DNA of 61,469 nt from JANQEA01 sp964530075 (GCA_964530075.1 CAZGXU010000005.1:1-61469), one strand, 5' to 3'; numbered from the stretch's first letter, positions 51,536 through 60,134 are shown. The notes: generated by a model not told the origin, from the letters alone. Numbers and translations are program-made.

Positions 51536-52402
51536 CTACAACCCAGCGGCCTCCAGCACTTCGGGGACCCGCTTCTCCCAGCCGAGCGGCATGATGTGGA
51601 CCCCTTGACAGACGTCCACGATCTCGCCGATCAACCGCGCGGCGATCTCGACCGACTTCGCCGGGCGGTCCTCCGCGTTCGCCATCTCCTGGATCAGCGC
51701 ATCGGGGACGTGCACGCCGGCGACGTTCTTGTTCATGAACCGCGCCATGCCGGGCGACTTGAGGAGGATGATCCCGGCCATCACGGGCACGCCGAACCGC
51801 TCCGCCTCCTCCATGAACCGCGCGAACGCCTCCGCGTCGAAGACCGCCTGGGTCTGGAAGAACGCGGCACCCGCGGCGATCTTCTTCTCCATCTTGATCA
51901 GCTGCGGCTCGACGGGATCGGCTCCCGGTGTGACGACGGCCCCGAGGCAGAAGTCGGGGCTCCCGTCGAGCTCGTTGCCGCCCATGTCGTTTCCTTGATT
52001 GAGCCCTTTCGCCGCGGCGAGGAGCGACACCGAGTCGAGGTCGAAGACGGCCTTCGCGTCGGGGAAGTCGCCGAGCGCGACGTGATCGCCGGTCAAACAG
52101 AGGACGTTCTCGATCCCGAGCGCCCACGCGGAGAGCAGATCGGACTGCAGCGCGATCCGGTTCCGGTCGCGACACGTCACCTGGAAGACGGGTTCGATCC
52201 CGCGCTCCTTCAGCATCCGCGACGCAGCGAGCGACCCGAGGCGCATCACCGAAGACTGCTGATCGGTGATGTTGATCGCGTCGACGCGCGGATTCAGCCG
52301 CTCCGCGTTCTCGATCATCTCCGCGGTGTCGGTCCCCTTCGGCGGGGCGACCTCGGAGGTGATGACGAACTTGCCGGCACGGAACAGATCGGTCAGTTTC
52401 AT
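51536..52402 (-). CDS. metF: Methylenetetrahydrofolate reductase
   Basis: A 288-aa MTHFR barrel. FVITSEVAPPKGTDT is the N-terminal strand with catalytic Glu, ITDQQSSVMRLGSL and FQVTCRDRNRIALQSDLL bind the pterin side, and NVLCLTGDHVALGDFP is the flavin loop. The C-terminal KSPGMARFMN region ends the barrel. It interconverts methylene- and methyl-H4folate. The ATG overlaps the metV stop (ATGA). As in acetogens, MetF pairs with MetV. In this window it is the natural next step after methyl transfer from corrinoid to H4folate. Confidence 0.93.
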   Translation of the reverse strand: MKLTDLFRAGKFVITSEVAPPKGTDTAEMIENAERLNPRVDAINITDQQSSVMRLGSLAASRMLKERGIEPVFQVTCRDRNRIALQSDLLSAWALGIENVLCLTGDHVALGDFPDAKAVFDLDSVSLLAAAKGLNQGNDMGGNELDGSPDFCLGAVVTPGADPVEPQLIKMEKKIAAGAAFFQTQAVFDAEAFARFMEEAERFGVPVMAGIILLKSPGMARFMNKNVAGVHVPDALIQEMANAEDRPAKSVEIAARLIGEIVDVCQGVHIMPLGWEKRVPEVLEAAGL

Positions 52403-53094
52403 CGGGTCACGTCCTCCGTCGTCTTCATGTCGATCGCCCACGTGCGGGTCCCTCGGATCGCGCTCGGCGGACGCATCTGCGCGTGGTCCTTGACTTGCAG
52501 CGGACTGCGGCGCAGCAGGTCGAGCCGCCCCTGCTTCTCGAGGCGCTCGTAGATGACGTCCCACGCGCACCGCCGAACCTCCGGCTCGACCTCGCACCGC
52601 CCGTCCTTCGCGCCGCCGCACGGCCCGTTGACCAACTGCTTCGCACAGGCGGTCAACGGACAGACGCCGGCGGTGAACTCGAGGAAGCACTGCCCGCACT
52701 CGGCGCAGCGCTCCTCCCCCTGCCATTCGCCGCGTATCCCGCCGAGGGAGATCGTGTTGCAGGCAGGATGGACGGCCTTGTCGATCACCGTCGCCGACGC
52801 TTGGATCCCGATCCCGCATGTCGAGACGACGACCGAGTCCGCGCGCTCCAGTGCCTCGGCGAACGGCCGGAGCCCGGTCCGGATCAGCGCCTTCTGGCAA
52901 AGGAAATCGACGACCTTCCAACCGACGACCTCCAGCCCGCGTCCCTCCAACTCGGCCTTCAACGCCTGGATCTCCGGTCCCCCACCCGTTCCGGAGGCGG
53001 CCGCACATCCGTCGCAGCCGAGGAGGAAGACCGCACGCTCTCCGGCGAGGAACCCCATGATCTCGTCGATGGGCTTCCGTACTGTTACGAGCAT
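52399..53094 (-). CDS. metV: MetV, C-terminal partner of methylenetetrahydrofolate reductase
   Basis: A 231-aa protein of the MTHFR C-terminal (MetV) family. FLLGCDGCAAASGTGG opens it. STCGIGIQASATVID, then CAECGQCFLEFTAGVCPLTACAKQLVNGPCGG (parts: CAECGQC, VCPLTACAK, NGPCGG) gives the conserved Cys set that holds Zn or Fe-S in MetV. MetV passes electrons to the flavin of MetF. It follows the hydrogenase protease gene with no gap (TAAATG) and overlaps metF. Direct linkage to a [NiFe] hydrogenase, instead of HdrABC or RnfC2-type genes, is unusual. Confidence 0.9.
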   Translation of the reverse strand: MLVTVRKPIDEIMGFLAGERAVFLLGCDGCAAASGTGGGPEIQALKAELEGRGLEVVGWKVVDFLCQKALIRTGLRPFAEALERADSVVVSTCGIGIQASATVIDKAVHPACNTISLGGIRGEWQGEERCAECGQCFLEFTAGVCPLTACAKQLVNGPCGGAKDGRCEVEPEVRRCAWDVIYERLEKQGRLDLLRRSPLQVKDHAQMRPPSAIRGTRTWAIDMKTTEDVTR

Positions 53095-53541
53095 TTATCG
53101 CCTCCTGAGTTCCTGTTGAACGATCTCGACGACCCGAGGAACGGAACGGCGGACGACGGTCGACAGGTCGAGCCCCCACTCGATCTTCTCCGGCTCGACC
53201 CCGATCACGACGACTTCCGGGGCCTCCCCCGGCGGGCTGAGCGCGCGGAGCGTCTCCAGCAAGCCCACGTCGTGGCTCGCCCGTCGGACACCGGCGGGAT
53301 CGGGTTCGACCCCGTCGCCGAACCGATATACCGTGCCCGGCGCCTCCCCGCCGCGGACCGTGTCGACGACGATCACGCGATCGAGCCCGTCGAGGTCGAA
53401 CGCGACGTCCGGGTCGGTCCCCGCGTCGATCACCAGTACCCCTTCGGGAAGCTCCGCGTCGGCCAGCGCGCGGGCGACGTGAACGCCGACCCCCTCGTCC
53501 CTCATCAGTCCGTTCCCGATCCCGACGATCGCCGTTCTCAT
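53095..53541 (-). CDS. [NiFe] hydrogenase maturation protease
   Basis: A 148-aa HyaD/HycI-family endopeptidase. IVGIGNGLMRDEGVGVHVA holds the nickel-binding acidic residue, VIDAGTDPDVAFDL and IVVDTVRGGEAPGT the second, and RRASHDVGLLETL the conserved His. It removes the C-terminal tail of the large subunit after Ni insertion. The large subunit just upstream still encodes such a tail. The start at 53541 (GAGG upstream) gives the normal family N-terminus. It lies eight bases after the large-subunit gene. Confidence 0.92.
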   Translation of the reverse strand: MRTAIVGIGNGLMRDEGVGVHVARALADAELPEGVLVIDAGTDPDVAFDLDGLDRVIVVDTVRGGEAPGTVYRFGDGVEPDPAGVRRASHDVGLLETLRALSPPGEAPEVVVIGVEPEKIEWGLDLSTVVRRSVPRVVEIVQQELRRR

Positions 53542-53549
53542 CGCGCCTC

Positions 53550-55085
53550 CTAGCTCACCACGTACCGCCCCAACGATCTGCCGCGGGGCGTGTTCAGGTG
53601 GACGGCGCAGGCCAGACACGGATCGAACGAGCGGACGATCCGGACGATCTCGAACGGGTTCTCATCGTCCCGGATCGGCGTGCCGACGATCGCCTGCTCG
53701 ACCGGACCCGGGTTCCCCTGTTCGTCCTTCGGCGAAGCGTTCCACGTCGTCGGGACGACGCACTGGTAGTGGTCGATGACTCCGTTCTTCAGTCGGACCC
53801 AGTGGCCGAGCGCCCCTCGCGGAGCGGCGGTCAGCCCGGCCCCTTCTCCTTCGTCGGGGATCTCGTACGGCGCGTAGACCTCACCGCCCGGCACGAGGTC
53901 GAGGACCCAGTCGGCCATCGCGTCGGCGACGAGCTTGCATTCGATCGCACGGGCCGCGTGGCGTCCGAGAACCGAGTTCAGTGCCGCCGGTTCGGCGTCG
54001 AGCGCGCTGAGAACGTGGTCGATCAACCCCTTGACCTTCTCGTTTCCGCGACCGTAGTTCACGAGCATCCGCGCCAGCGGGCCGCCCTCGTAGACGCGGC
54101 CGTCGTAGCGGGGTGACTTCAGCCACGAGTATCCCTCCTCCTTCGTCGGGGCCGGCTCCGTCTTCCCCGCCGTCGGATGCCGGGATTCCCCGTCGTCCGA
54201 ATACCAGGAGTGGGCGACCGACTCGGTGATCTTCCCGACGTCGAGCTCCTGGGGAGCGAGGTCCATCGAGGTCGTGCCCGAGTCGAGGAAGCGGCCGCTC
54301 TCGAGACGGAATCCCCCGTAGCTGATGAAGCTTCCGCATCCGCCGCCGATCTCGGTGTAGTCGCCGTAAGCGCGCGCGACCTCAAGGACGTCGGGGACGT
54401 AGACGTGGTCGATGAAGTGGCGGATCTCGTTCAGCCGCCAGAGGAAACCGGCGATCGTGTCGACCTCGGGGATCTGTGTGACGCCGCCGGGGACGATCCC
54501 GACGTTGTGCGGCATCTTCCCGCCGAATACCGCCAGGAGCTCGTGCGCCTTCCGCCGGACGTCGAACGCCTGCACGTAGTGTGACGCGAGGAGCTGCGCG
54601 ACGTCGGTCGGGAATCGATAATCCCCTTCGTACCGCGGGACGAACGGGCCGAGCTCGCCGCGGCCGAGGAACGCCTTCGCTGCAAGCAGGCCCGGATCCG
54701 AGCCCTCGTAGGTCGCGACCTCCGTCACGTCGACGTAGTCGAGCGCCGCCAGATGGTAGAAGTGCAGGACGTGGGACTGGATGTAGTTGCAGCCGAGGAT
54801 GAGGTTTCGGATGACCCGACCGTTCGTCGGGATCCGATCGGCGATCCCGAACGCCTCGTCGAGCGCGAACGTCGACGCCGTCGCGTGCGCCGTCGGGCAG
54901 ACGCCGCAGATCCGCTGCGTGATCCGGGGCGCGTCGCGAGGGTCCCGCCCCCGAAGGATCAGCTCGATCCCTCGGAACAGCGTCCCCGTGCTTCGCGCCT
55001 CCACGACGACGCCGTCGTCGACGGTCGCTTCGATCTTCAGGTGCCCCTCGATCCGCGTGACGGGATCGATGACGACCGTTCGCAT
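53550..55085 (-). CDS. [NiFe] hydrogenase large subunit
   Basis: A 511-aa catalytic subunit. The Ni-Fe ligands are C60 and C63 in RICGVCPTAH and C490 and C493 in DPCLACAVH. VDPVTRIEGHL-type N-terminus reads IDPVTRIEGHLKIEA. Fifteen residues after H496 form the cleavable tail. The L2 motif is of the group 1/2 (uptake) kind rather than the DPCxSC type of bidirectional group 3. It starts two bases after the small-subunit gene, with AAGGAG before ATG 55085. It carries out reversible H2 oxidation; the direction here depends on its electron partner. Confidence 0.95.
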   Translation of the reverse strand: MRTVVIDPVTRIEGHLKIEATVDDGVVVEARSTGTLFRGIELILRGRDPRDAPRITQRICGVCPTAHATASTFALDEAFGIADRIPTNGRVIRNLILGCNYIQSHVLHFYHLAALDYVDVTEVATYEGSDPGLLAAKAFLGRGELGPFVPRYEGDYRFPTDVAQLLASHYVQAFDVRRKAHELLAVFGGKMPHNVGIVPGGVTQIPEVDTIAGFLWRLNEIRHFIDHVYVPDVLEVARAYGDYTEIGGGCGSFISYGGFRLESGRFLDSGTTSMDLAPQELDVGKITESVAHSWYSDDGESRHPTAGKTEPAPTKEEGYSWLKSPRYDGRVYEGGPLARMLVNYGRGNEKVKGLIDHVLSALDAEPAALNSVLGRHAARAIECKLVADAMADWVLDLVPGGEVYAPYEIPDEGEGAGLTAAPRGALGHWVRLKNGVIDHYQCVVPTTWNASPKDEQGNPGPVEQAIVGTPIRDDENPFEIVRIVRSFDPCLACAVHLNTPRGRSLGRYVVS

Positions 55086-55087
55086 GG

Positions 55088-55948
55088 TCAGGACTCCTTC
55101 CTCGGCACCAGAAGGGCCTCTTCCGGAAGCCTCTCGTAGAACGGTGAGATCAGGTCCGGGAACTCCGGCTCGACGCAGCCGTTGCACGGCGCGCCGCTGC
55201 CGATCACCCAGTTGGTTCCGTTGTTCCAGCGCCGCAACGGGCAGTCGGCGTGGGCGATCGTTCCCTTGCAGCCCAGCTTGTACAGGCAGCCCTCGTCGCT
55301 GAGGTGCTGCGCGAACTTCCCCTCATCGAAGTACGCGCGGCGTGGGCAGTTCTCGTGTATCAACCGGCCGAAGAACCGGGTCGGCCGTCCGAGCTCGTCG
55401 ACCTCCACCGCGGACAGCCCGCCGACCAGGATGGTCGCGATCGTTCCGATGAACCAGTCCGGGTGCGGCGGGCACCCGGGGACGTTGATCAGCGGCGCGT
55501 CGATCCCCTTCTCCTTGAGGAGGGCTCCGACGCTGACGCAGCCCCCCGGATTGGGATCGGCGGCGAAGATCCCGCCGAACGATGCGCAGGTTCCGAGCCC
55601 GACGATCGCCATGGCGTTCTTGGCCAGCGCGACCACGCGATCGACCATCGGCTCCTCGCCGAGCGTACCGTAGACGCCGCCGTCCCTCGTCGGAATCGAT
55701 CCCTCGACGACCAGCACGTACGAACCGGGATCGCCCTTCGCGGCCGCGTCGAGGACCTCGACGACCGGCTCGCCGGATCCAGCCATCACCGTGGCCTGGA
55801 ACCGGAGGTTGACGTGGCGCCCCGGAATCACCTCGCTGAGGAGGACGTCCGTGATCTTCGGCGCGGCCGAGTTGAGCACGGACACAGAACAACCGCTGCA
55901 CGTGGCGGCCTGGATCCAAACCACCGGAATCTCTCGGGTTTCTGGCAT
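55088..55948 (-). CDS. [NiFe] hydrogenase small subunit without Tat signal
   Basis: A 286-aa iron-sulfur subunit. The proximal cluster ligands include C17 and C20 in ATCSGCSVSVL plus GTCASFGG and PGCPPHP; the medial/distal ligands are in IHENCPRR, GCLYKLGCKG, AHADCPLRRWNNG and APCNGCVEPEFPD. It has no Tat leader (the protein starts MPETREIPVVWIQ) and no C-terminal membrane anchor, so the enzyme is cytoplasmic, unlike classical membrane uptake hydrogenases. It is the first gene of the minus-strand operon with the large subunit, protease, MetV and MetF. No diaphorase or cytochrome subunit is encoded nearby. Confidence 0.94.
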   Translation of the reverse strand: MPETREIPVVWIQAATCSGCSVSVLNSAAPKITDVLLSEVIPGRHVNLRFQATVMAGSGEPVVEVLDAAAKGDPGSYVLVVEGSIPTRDGGVYGTLGEEPMVDRVVALAKNAMAIVGLGTCASFGGIFAADPNPGGCVSVGALLKEKGIDAPLINVPGCPPHPDWFIGTIATILVGGLSAVEVDELGRPTRFFGRLIHENCPRRAYFDEGKFAQHLSDEGCLYKLGCKGTIAHADCPLRRWNNGTNWVIGSGAPCNGCVEPEFPDLISPFYERLPEEALLVPRKES

Positions 55949-56011
55949 CGTCTCACCCTCCCTCGGGGCGAATGCTTGCGCCGTTTGATCTGCAGAAAAA
56001 CGCGACGAACT

Positions 56012-56040
56012 ACTATACGAAAACTCAGTCGGGAAGTGAA
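56012..56040 (-). promoter_or_regulatory. Promoter of the hydrogenase-metVF operon
   Basis: On the minus strand TTCACT (56040-56035), 17 bases and TATAGT (56017-56012) form a good promoter about 64 bases before the small-subunit ATG at 55948. No operator-like palindrome is seen beside it. Confidence 0.6.
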
Positions 56041-56151
56041 ATCCGGTCGGCTACGATCTGCAGTCGTCCGGTCGATGGGGAGACGATCACCGGACGCGAC
56101 GTCCCGTCTTCCAGCCCGGAGTTCGCGCGCCGGCCCATCCGGAAGGCGAAA

Positions 56152-56187
56152 CCGAGAGGAGGGAGGCGCGTGCCTCTCTTCTCTCGG
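56152..56187 (-). terminator. Strong hairpin terminator after the lipoprotein gene
   Basis: Sixteen base pairs (two G-U) close a 4-base loop (56168-56171), the most stable simple hairpin I found. On the minus strand it begins 18 bases after the stop of the gene at 56206 and is followed by TTT. It separates that gene from the hydrogenase operon. Confidence 0.7.
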
Positions 56188-56205
56188 CTCGCAGAACCTG
56201 AATCT

Positions 56206-57159
56206 CTAGAGCGTTATCGGTTCTGTCTGGACCCCCCATTCGAATTCGCCGTAGCGCGTCCACAGGAAGTACGCGTGGATTTGATCGATCTCGGGCTCAA
56301 TCCCCTGGGGATGATCGAGCGACGTCGTGACCGCGGCACCCTCGTCGGGCATGCAGTCCGTCGGTCCCAGAAAATCGCCGAGGACCGAACTCAGGTTCGT
56401 GACGCCGTCATCGCCTCCGAGATCGGCGAGAGGGATCGTCAGTGTGAGCGCGCTCCCTGAGACGGCGGGCGCCGCATCTCCCACATCCACCAGGGTCGTT
56501 GCCGAGATGACGTCGTAGTTCCCCGCCGCATTCCGCTGGAACAGCGAGACGAATAGATCGGACCCGATGGCGGAGATCGGAGTACACGGACAGTACGTCG
56601 CGTTCGCCGACGCGAATCCCGTGGTGCTCGACTCATCGACATCGAAGTCGATGAATCCCGCCAAGTCACCCGGTCCAGCCACGGCATTCGCGGCCGGTAG
56701 CACCGGAGGCGTAGCCGAGTCGAACAGCACGGTGATGGTCAACGCCGTGGACGTCCTTGCCGTCGAGATACTGACGACATCGAAGGTCGCAGGACCGAAC
56801 ATGTCGCCAACTGCGTCGACGATCTCCGCGGTCGCAGACGGGACGAGCGTCACCACCGCCGAGCCGGTGCTCACAGCAACGTCCGTGTACGTGGCCCTGA
56901 TCGTCACTGTCGTGACCGCCGTGACGGTCGCCGGGGCCGTGTACACGCCAGCAGCCGAGATCGTGCCTGGCCCCGCGTCGACGGTCCACGTCACCGTCAC
57001 GGGATTGCCAAACTGATCTGTCGCAGCAAAGGCCACGGTCTCCCCTGCCTCCACAATTGCCGAGAGTGGAACGACGGTCAGTGTCTGAACGCGCATGCAG
57101 CCAGCCAGCAGAACCAGGGCCAGGACCAGAACCGGTCCCACAAGATGCGTTCGTTTCAT
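56206..57159 (-). CDS. Predicted lipoprotein with Ig-like domain
   Basis: A 317-aa exported protein. The N-terminus MKRTHLVGPVLVLALVLLAGC is a lipoprotein signal with the lipobox LAGC (Cys near residue 21). Residues 25-105 form an Ig/Big-like beta sandwich (VEAGETVAFAATDQFGNPVTV, in part QFGNPVTVTWTVDAG, then TAPATVTAVTTVTIRATY). The remainder is a beta-rich domain with AEIVDAVGDMFGPATFDVVS-like DUF sequence and several Cys. No catalytic motif is recognised. GAGGAGA precedes the ATG at 57159. It is a cell-surface protein of unknown role, unrelated in sequence to the hydrogenase operon. Confidence 0.75.
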   Translation of the reverse strand: MKRTHLVGPVLVLALVLLAGCMRVQTLTVVPLSAIVEAGETVAFAATDQFGNPVTVTWTVDAGPGTISAAGVYTAPATVTAVTTVTIRATYTDVAVSTGSAVVTLVPSATAEIVDAVGDMFGPATFDVVSISTARTSTALTITVLFDSATPPVLPAANAVAGPGDLAGFIDFDVDESSTTGFASANATYCPCTPISAIGSDLFVSLFQRNAAGNYDVISATTLVDVGDAAPAVSGSALTLTIPLADLGGDDGVTNLSSVLGDFLGPTDCMPDEGAAVTTSLDHPQGIEPEIDQIHAYFLWTRYGEFEWGVQTEPITL

Positions 57160-57523
57160 TGCACTCTCCTCTGACACGGTCTCATCAAGCGACCTGACGA
57201 ACGGATCGAGAATACCTCCGATTCGTCGCGCTCCGGAGGATAGCAGGGAGCCCGACAGGGGAAATACGTTCCCTCCGCACAGCACCATACCGACCAAAAC
57301 GATGCCGCGTGCGCACCGCGAAATGGACGTGCGCGACGCCGCGCGTGTCCCTCGGCCACGAGTCTCTTGTCCTCCCCGAGCCGGTTCGCTCCGTCTAGTG
57401 TGAGGACGGGCGAACCACACAGAGACGAGTCCGCTTGGGGCGCTGCGATTTGACCTGTTCGACCTCCGTCGCAGCGCCCTTCGCCATATCGATGTCACGT
57501 GAGACGCCCTTCCCCGGGGCGCG
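57160..57523. other. Divergent intergenic region
   Basis: This gap separates the lipoprotein gene (minus) from the MetE-like gene (plus). I see no gene. A possible minus-strand -10 TATCCT lies near 57240, but its -35 is poor. Confidence 0.4.
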
Positions 57524-57529
57524 TATACT
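57524..57529 (+). promoter_or_regulatory. -10 element placed for a leaderless transcript
   Basis: TATACT is followed by six bases (CCCACC) and the ATG at 57536. There is no Shine-Dalgarno. Initiation seven bases after the -10 would start the mRNA at the ATG itself. Confidence 0.5.
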
Positions 57530-57535
57530 CCCACC

Positions 57536-58252
57536 ATGCGCCGCTACGAGAAAGAGGGGAAGCTGATCACGCAGATCGGATCGCTCCCGTTCGCCGACGT
57601 GGATCGCGCGGTCGCCTACAGCCTGGACCACGACATCCCGTTCCTCCCCGAGCTGACCGCGCTCGGCGACGCGATGCTTCACTACATCAAGGAACCGGGG
57701 CACCTCAGCTGCCTCGACGCGTTCAAGCGCCACCGGTTCGACACGGTGAAGATCCAGTGCATCGGTCCGGCGACCCTGCTGCAGAACGGCTACGACGAGG
57801 ACGACGCGATCTCGCGCGTCTACGCGCACATCGAGGCGATCCTCGACGGCCTCGCGGCCGACGAGACGATCCTCTTCCTCGATGAGCCGGCCCTCGGTTA
57901 CGCCGGGTTCGACTACCGGCGGCTGTGGGTCCCGTTGTTCGAGAGCTTCCCCGTCGTCCGCGGCGTGCACGTCTGCGGAAACATGCAGTGGGACCAGCTC
58001 TTCGACGCCGAGATCGACATCATCAGCTTCGATGCCTCGAAGTACGACATCACCAAGTACTACCAGCAATCGCGAAACGAGAAGCGGATCGCGTGGGGAA
58101 TCGAGCGCCTCGAGCACGTCGCCGACTACCGCCCCGGGGATCTGATCACCCTCCCCTGCGGGATGCCGCATCGCGCCCACACCGAGGCTCAGGCCAAGGA
58201 GCAGTTCGGCATGCTCCGCGACGTCGCGGAGTCGATCCGGAAGATCCGCTGA
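57536..58252 (+). CDS. MetE/UroD-superfamily mini-protein (methyltransferase-like)
   Basis: A 238-aa protein matching the C-terminal barrel of cobalamin-independent methionine synthase and its UroD-fold relatives, but much shorter than MetE (about 750 aa). ITQIGSLPFADVD is the N-terminal strand, TILFLDEPALGY the acidic strand, VRGVHVCGNMQWD carries a zinc-type H145-x-C147, and LITLPCGMPHRAHTE a later Cys. It could transfer methyl groups to a thiol or cobalamin, or be a MetE-like core. The substrate is unknown. Its -10 element is only six bases before the ATG, so it may be translated from a leaderless mRNA. It stands alone. Confidence 0.75.
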   Translation: MRRYEKEGKLITQIGSLPFADVDRAVAYSLDHDIPFLPELTALGDAMLHYIKEPGHLSCLDAFKRHRFDTVKIQCIGPATLLQNGYDEDDAISRVYAHIEAILDGLAADETILFLDEPALGYAGFDYRRLWVPLFESFPVVRGVHVCGNMQWDQLFDAEIDIISFDASKYDITKYYQQSRNEKRIAWGIERLEHVADYRPGDLITLPCGMPHRAHTEAQAKEQFGMLRDVAESIRKIR

Positions 58253-58652
58253 GCAGGCAAGCAACGACTCCCTCGCCCCAACTTCCGGCCGTGGCTTACC
58301 GCGTCGATGACGGGAACCATATGGCCGTCCTCGTCGAAGTCACCGGCTCTGCAGTCACGAGGTTTCACAATCTGCAAACGGACGTCGACCAGGGCATTGC
58401 TGTCGATAACGACGGAGTGGGCAATCCCACCGCAGATCGTCGGATCGAGTTACATCCGATCTTCGAAGCACTCGTCACTGCCGAGATCCGAAGCTCCGAA
58501 CGGATCGGCATGATCCTGTGGAGTCCATAACATCACGCTGTGTTGATACTAGCGGGTCGCAAGTCACAGCGCCTTCTGAAACGAACGCGAGACGAAGGGG
58601 GAGAAGTATAGCAACGTAACGCTGTTCTTAAAGTCTGCCTGGGAGGAGGACG
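58253..58652 (+). other. Intergenic stretch with a doubtful 79-aa frame
   Basis: One frame starting at GTG 58291 and ending at 58530 reads VAYRVDDGNHMAVLVEV and later GIAVDNDGVGNP and IGMILWSP. It looks protein-like, but there is no binding site and I know no relatives, so it may be a remnant. The last 120 bases hold the promoter and GGAGGAGG site of the next gene. Confidence 0.3.
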
Positions 58653-59813
58653 ATGTCAACGAAACCTGCAGTCCGAGTCGGCGGCAGCGGCGCCTACACC
58701 ACGATGTGGGAGTGGCATCTCGAGGGGACGAATCACGAGATCGGTCGGGACTTGGCGACGTGGGGCCGCGATCAGCTCGGAGCAGCCCCGCTGCCCTGTC
58801 CGGACGAGAGACGGATCGCATCTCAGCGGCGGTTCTTCCAGAGGTTCTACCCGCCCCACTACCAGCGGATGCGCGGGGTCGCAGAGGCATTTGGGCTTTC
58901 CATCGACGAGGGGTCGAGCGACGTCTCGTCCCTCTGGTTCGACATCGGGCTTCCCGGCTGTACCGCGGCGTTCGTCCCGGGCGCCCGTATGGAGACGGGC
59001 GGTCCTCACGTCCTTCGAAACATGGACTTCGGAATCGACCTGTCGCCGCAGGCCGCGGTCCGCCCGGCCTCTCGCCTGGTCGTGCTCGGCCTCCGACCGG
59101 ATGAAGGGTACGAATCCCTCGGGATCGTCGTGTTCGATCTGCTCGGCGCGATGGACGGGATCAACGAGAAGGGGCTCGTCGTCGTCTGCAACGCGCATGC
59201 CGACTACAGGCTCGATCCGGCCTACAGGTTCGAGCGGGTCGAGCATCCCGAGGCCGGGCTGAACGAACTCCAGGTCGTCCGCTGTCTCCTCGACCTGTGC
59301 TCGGACGTCAAGGAAGCGAAGGACGCCCTGTTGTCGCTCCGGTGGTACTACGGGTACACACCCTGCCTGTATCTCGTTGCCGACGTGCAGGGGCGAGCCT
59401 TCGTCTGCGAGAAGTCCCCGTCCGGAAACCGCATCCGCTTCACCGAGCGAGACGGCGAACCCCTCGTCATGACCAACTTCGGCCTCACCCGCTTCCCGAC
59501 TGATGCCGCCCTGCCCACGGACGACGGACCCGACAAGGGGTTCGCCTACACGCGGTATCGCCTGGTCAACGCCGCACTCGCGCCCTGCGATGGCCCCCTC
59601 GGCACGGAGGAACTCGCGTCGATCGCTGCGCGCGCCTCGTTCGATGCGCTTTCCGGACCGAAGCGGGACGGGAACGAGCACCCCGACCGCACGATCTGGA
59701 CCAGCCTCTACGACATCGAGGCCCGCCGGATGCTCGTCTCGTGCTATCTCAGCGAGGAGGATCGGACGAATCGATCGGAGTTCGTCGAGATCGCGCTCGA
59801 CACCACTCCGTGA
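58653..59813 (+). CDS. C45-family (acyl-coenzyme A:6-APA acyltransferase-like) NTN hydrolase
   Basis: A 386-aa protein of the C45 acyltransferase/amidohydrolase family. The catalytic Cys is C103 in LPGCTAAFVPGAR, followed by VLRNMDFGID, the family's RNxDF motif, then GAMDGINEKGLVV and MTNFGLTRFP. In family members autocleavage occurs before the Cys to expose it as the N-terminal nucleophile; known substrates are amides such as penicillins and carcinine, and here the substrate is unknown. There is no signal peptide. GGGAGGAGG precedes the ATG. It stands alone between two unassigned gaps. Confidence 0.82.
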   Translation: MSTKPAVRVGGSGAYTTMWEWHLEGTNHEIGRDLATWGRDQLGAAPLPCPDERRIASQRRFFQRFYPPHYQRMRGVAEAFGLSIDEGSSDVSSLWFDIGLPGCTAAFVPGARMETGGPHVLRNMDFGIDLSPQAAVRPASRLVVLGLRPDEGYESLGIVVFDLLGAMDGINEKGLVVVCNAHADYRLDPAYRFERVEHPEAGLNELQVVRCLLDLCSDVKEAKDALLSLRWYYGYTPCLYLVADVQGRAFVCEKSPSGNRIRFTERDGEPLVMTNFGLTRFPTDAALPTDDGPDKGFAYTRYRLVNAALAPCDGPLGTEELASIAARASFDALSGPKRDGNEHPDRTIWTSLYDIEARRMLVSCYLSEEDRTNRSEFVEIALDTTP

Positions 59814-60134
59814 GATCGCAGGACTCCCCAGTCTTGTCCGCTGTCGCGATCGTCGGCGTCGTCAGGGCTCTGTTCCCCGAGGGAATAGGCCTTCACCTCT
59901 TCCTGTGGTGCCACGAGCTCAGCTCCGCAGGCGTAGGAGCCCCTCACGACGCGGCCGCAGGCGAGGCGCACCGAGCCAGCCTCGACGGATGAACCGAGCC
60001 GTCCCGGAGCGGCACGAACGGATGATGGATCGGTCCGAGGAGCGCCTTCCTGATCCGAGTGGCTCGCCCTGCGGGAAGCCCGTCGAAGGAAGCGCTGGTC
60101 GGTCGACTGCCAAGGAGGATGGAAGGAGGATGGG
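59814..60134. other. Intergenic stretch
   Basis: I see no supported gene. The final bases contain GGAGGATGGG, the ribosome binding site of the alpha/beta hydrolase gene. No clear promoter stands out. Confidence 0.4.

Noticed and set aside
49122..52175. A 1017-codon open frame on the minus strand
   Set aside because: It is antisense to the GH4 and kinase genes and out of frame with metF. Composition is Arg/Gly-rich with no family motifs.
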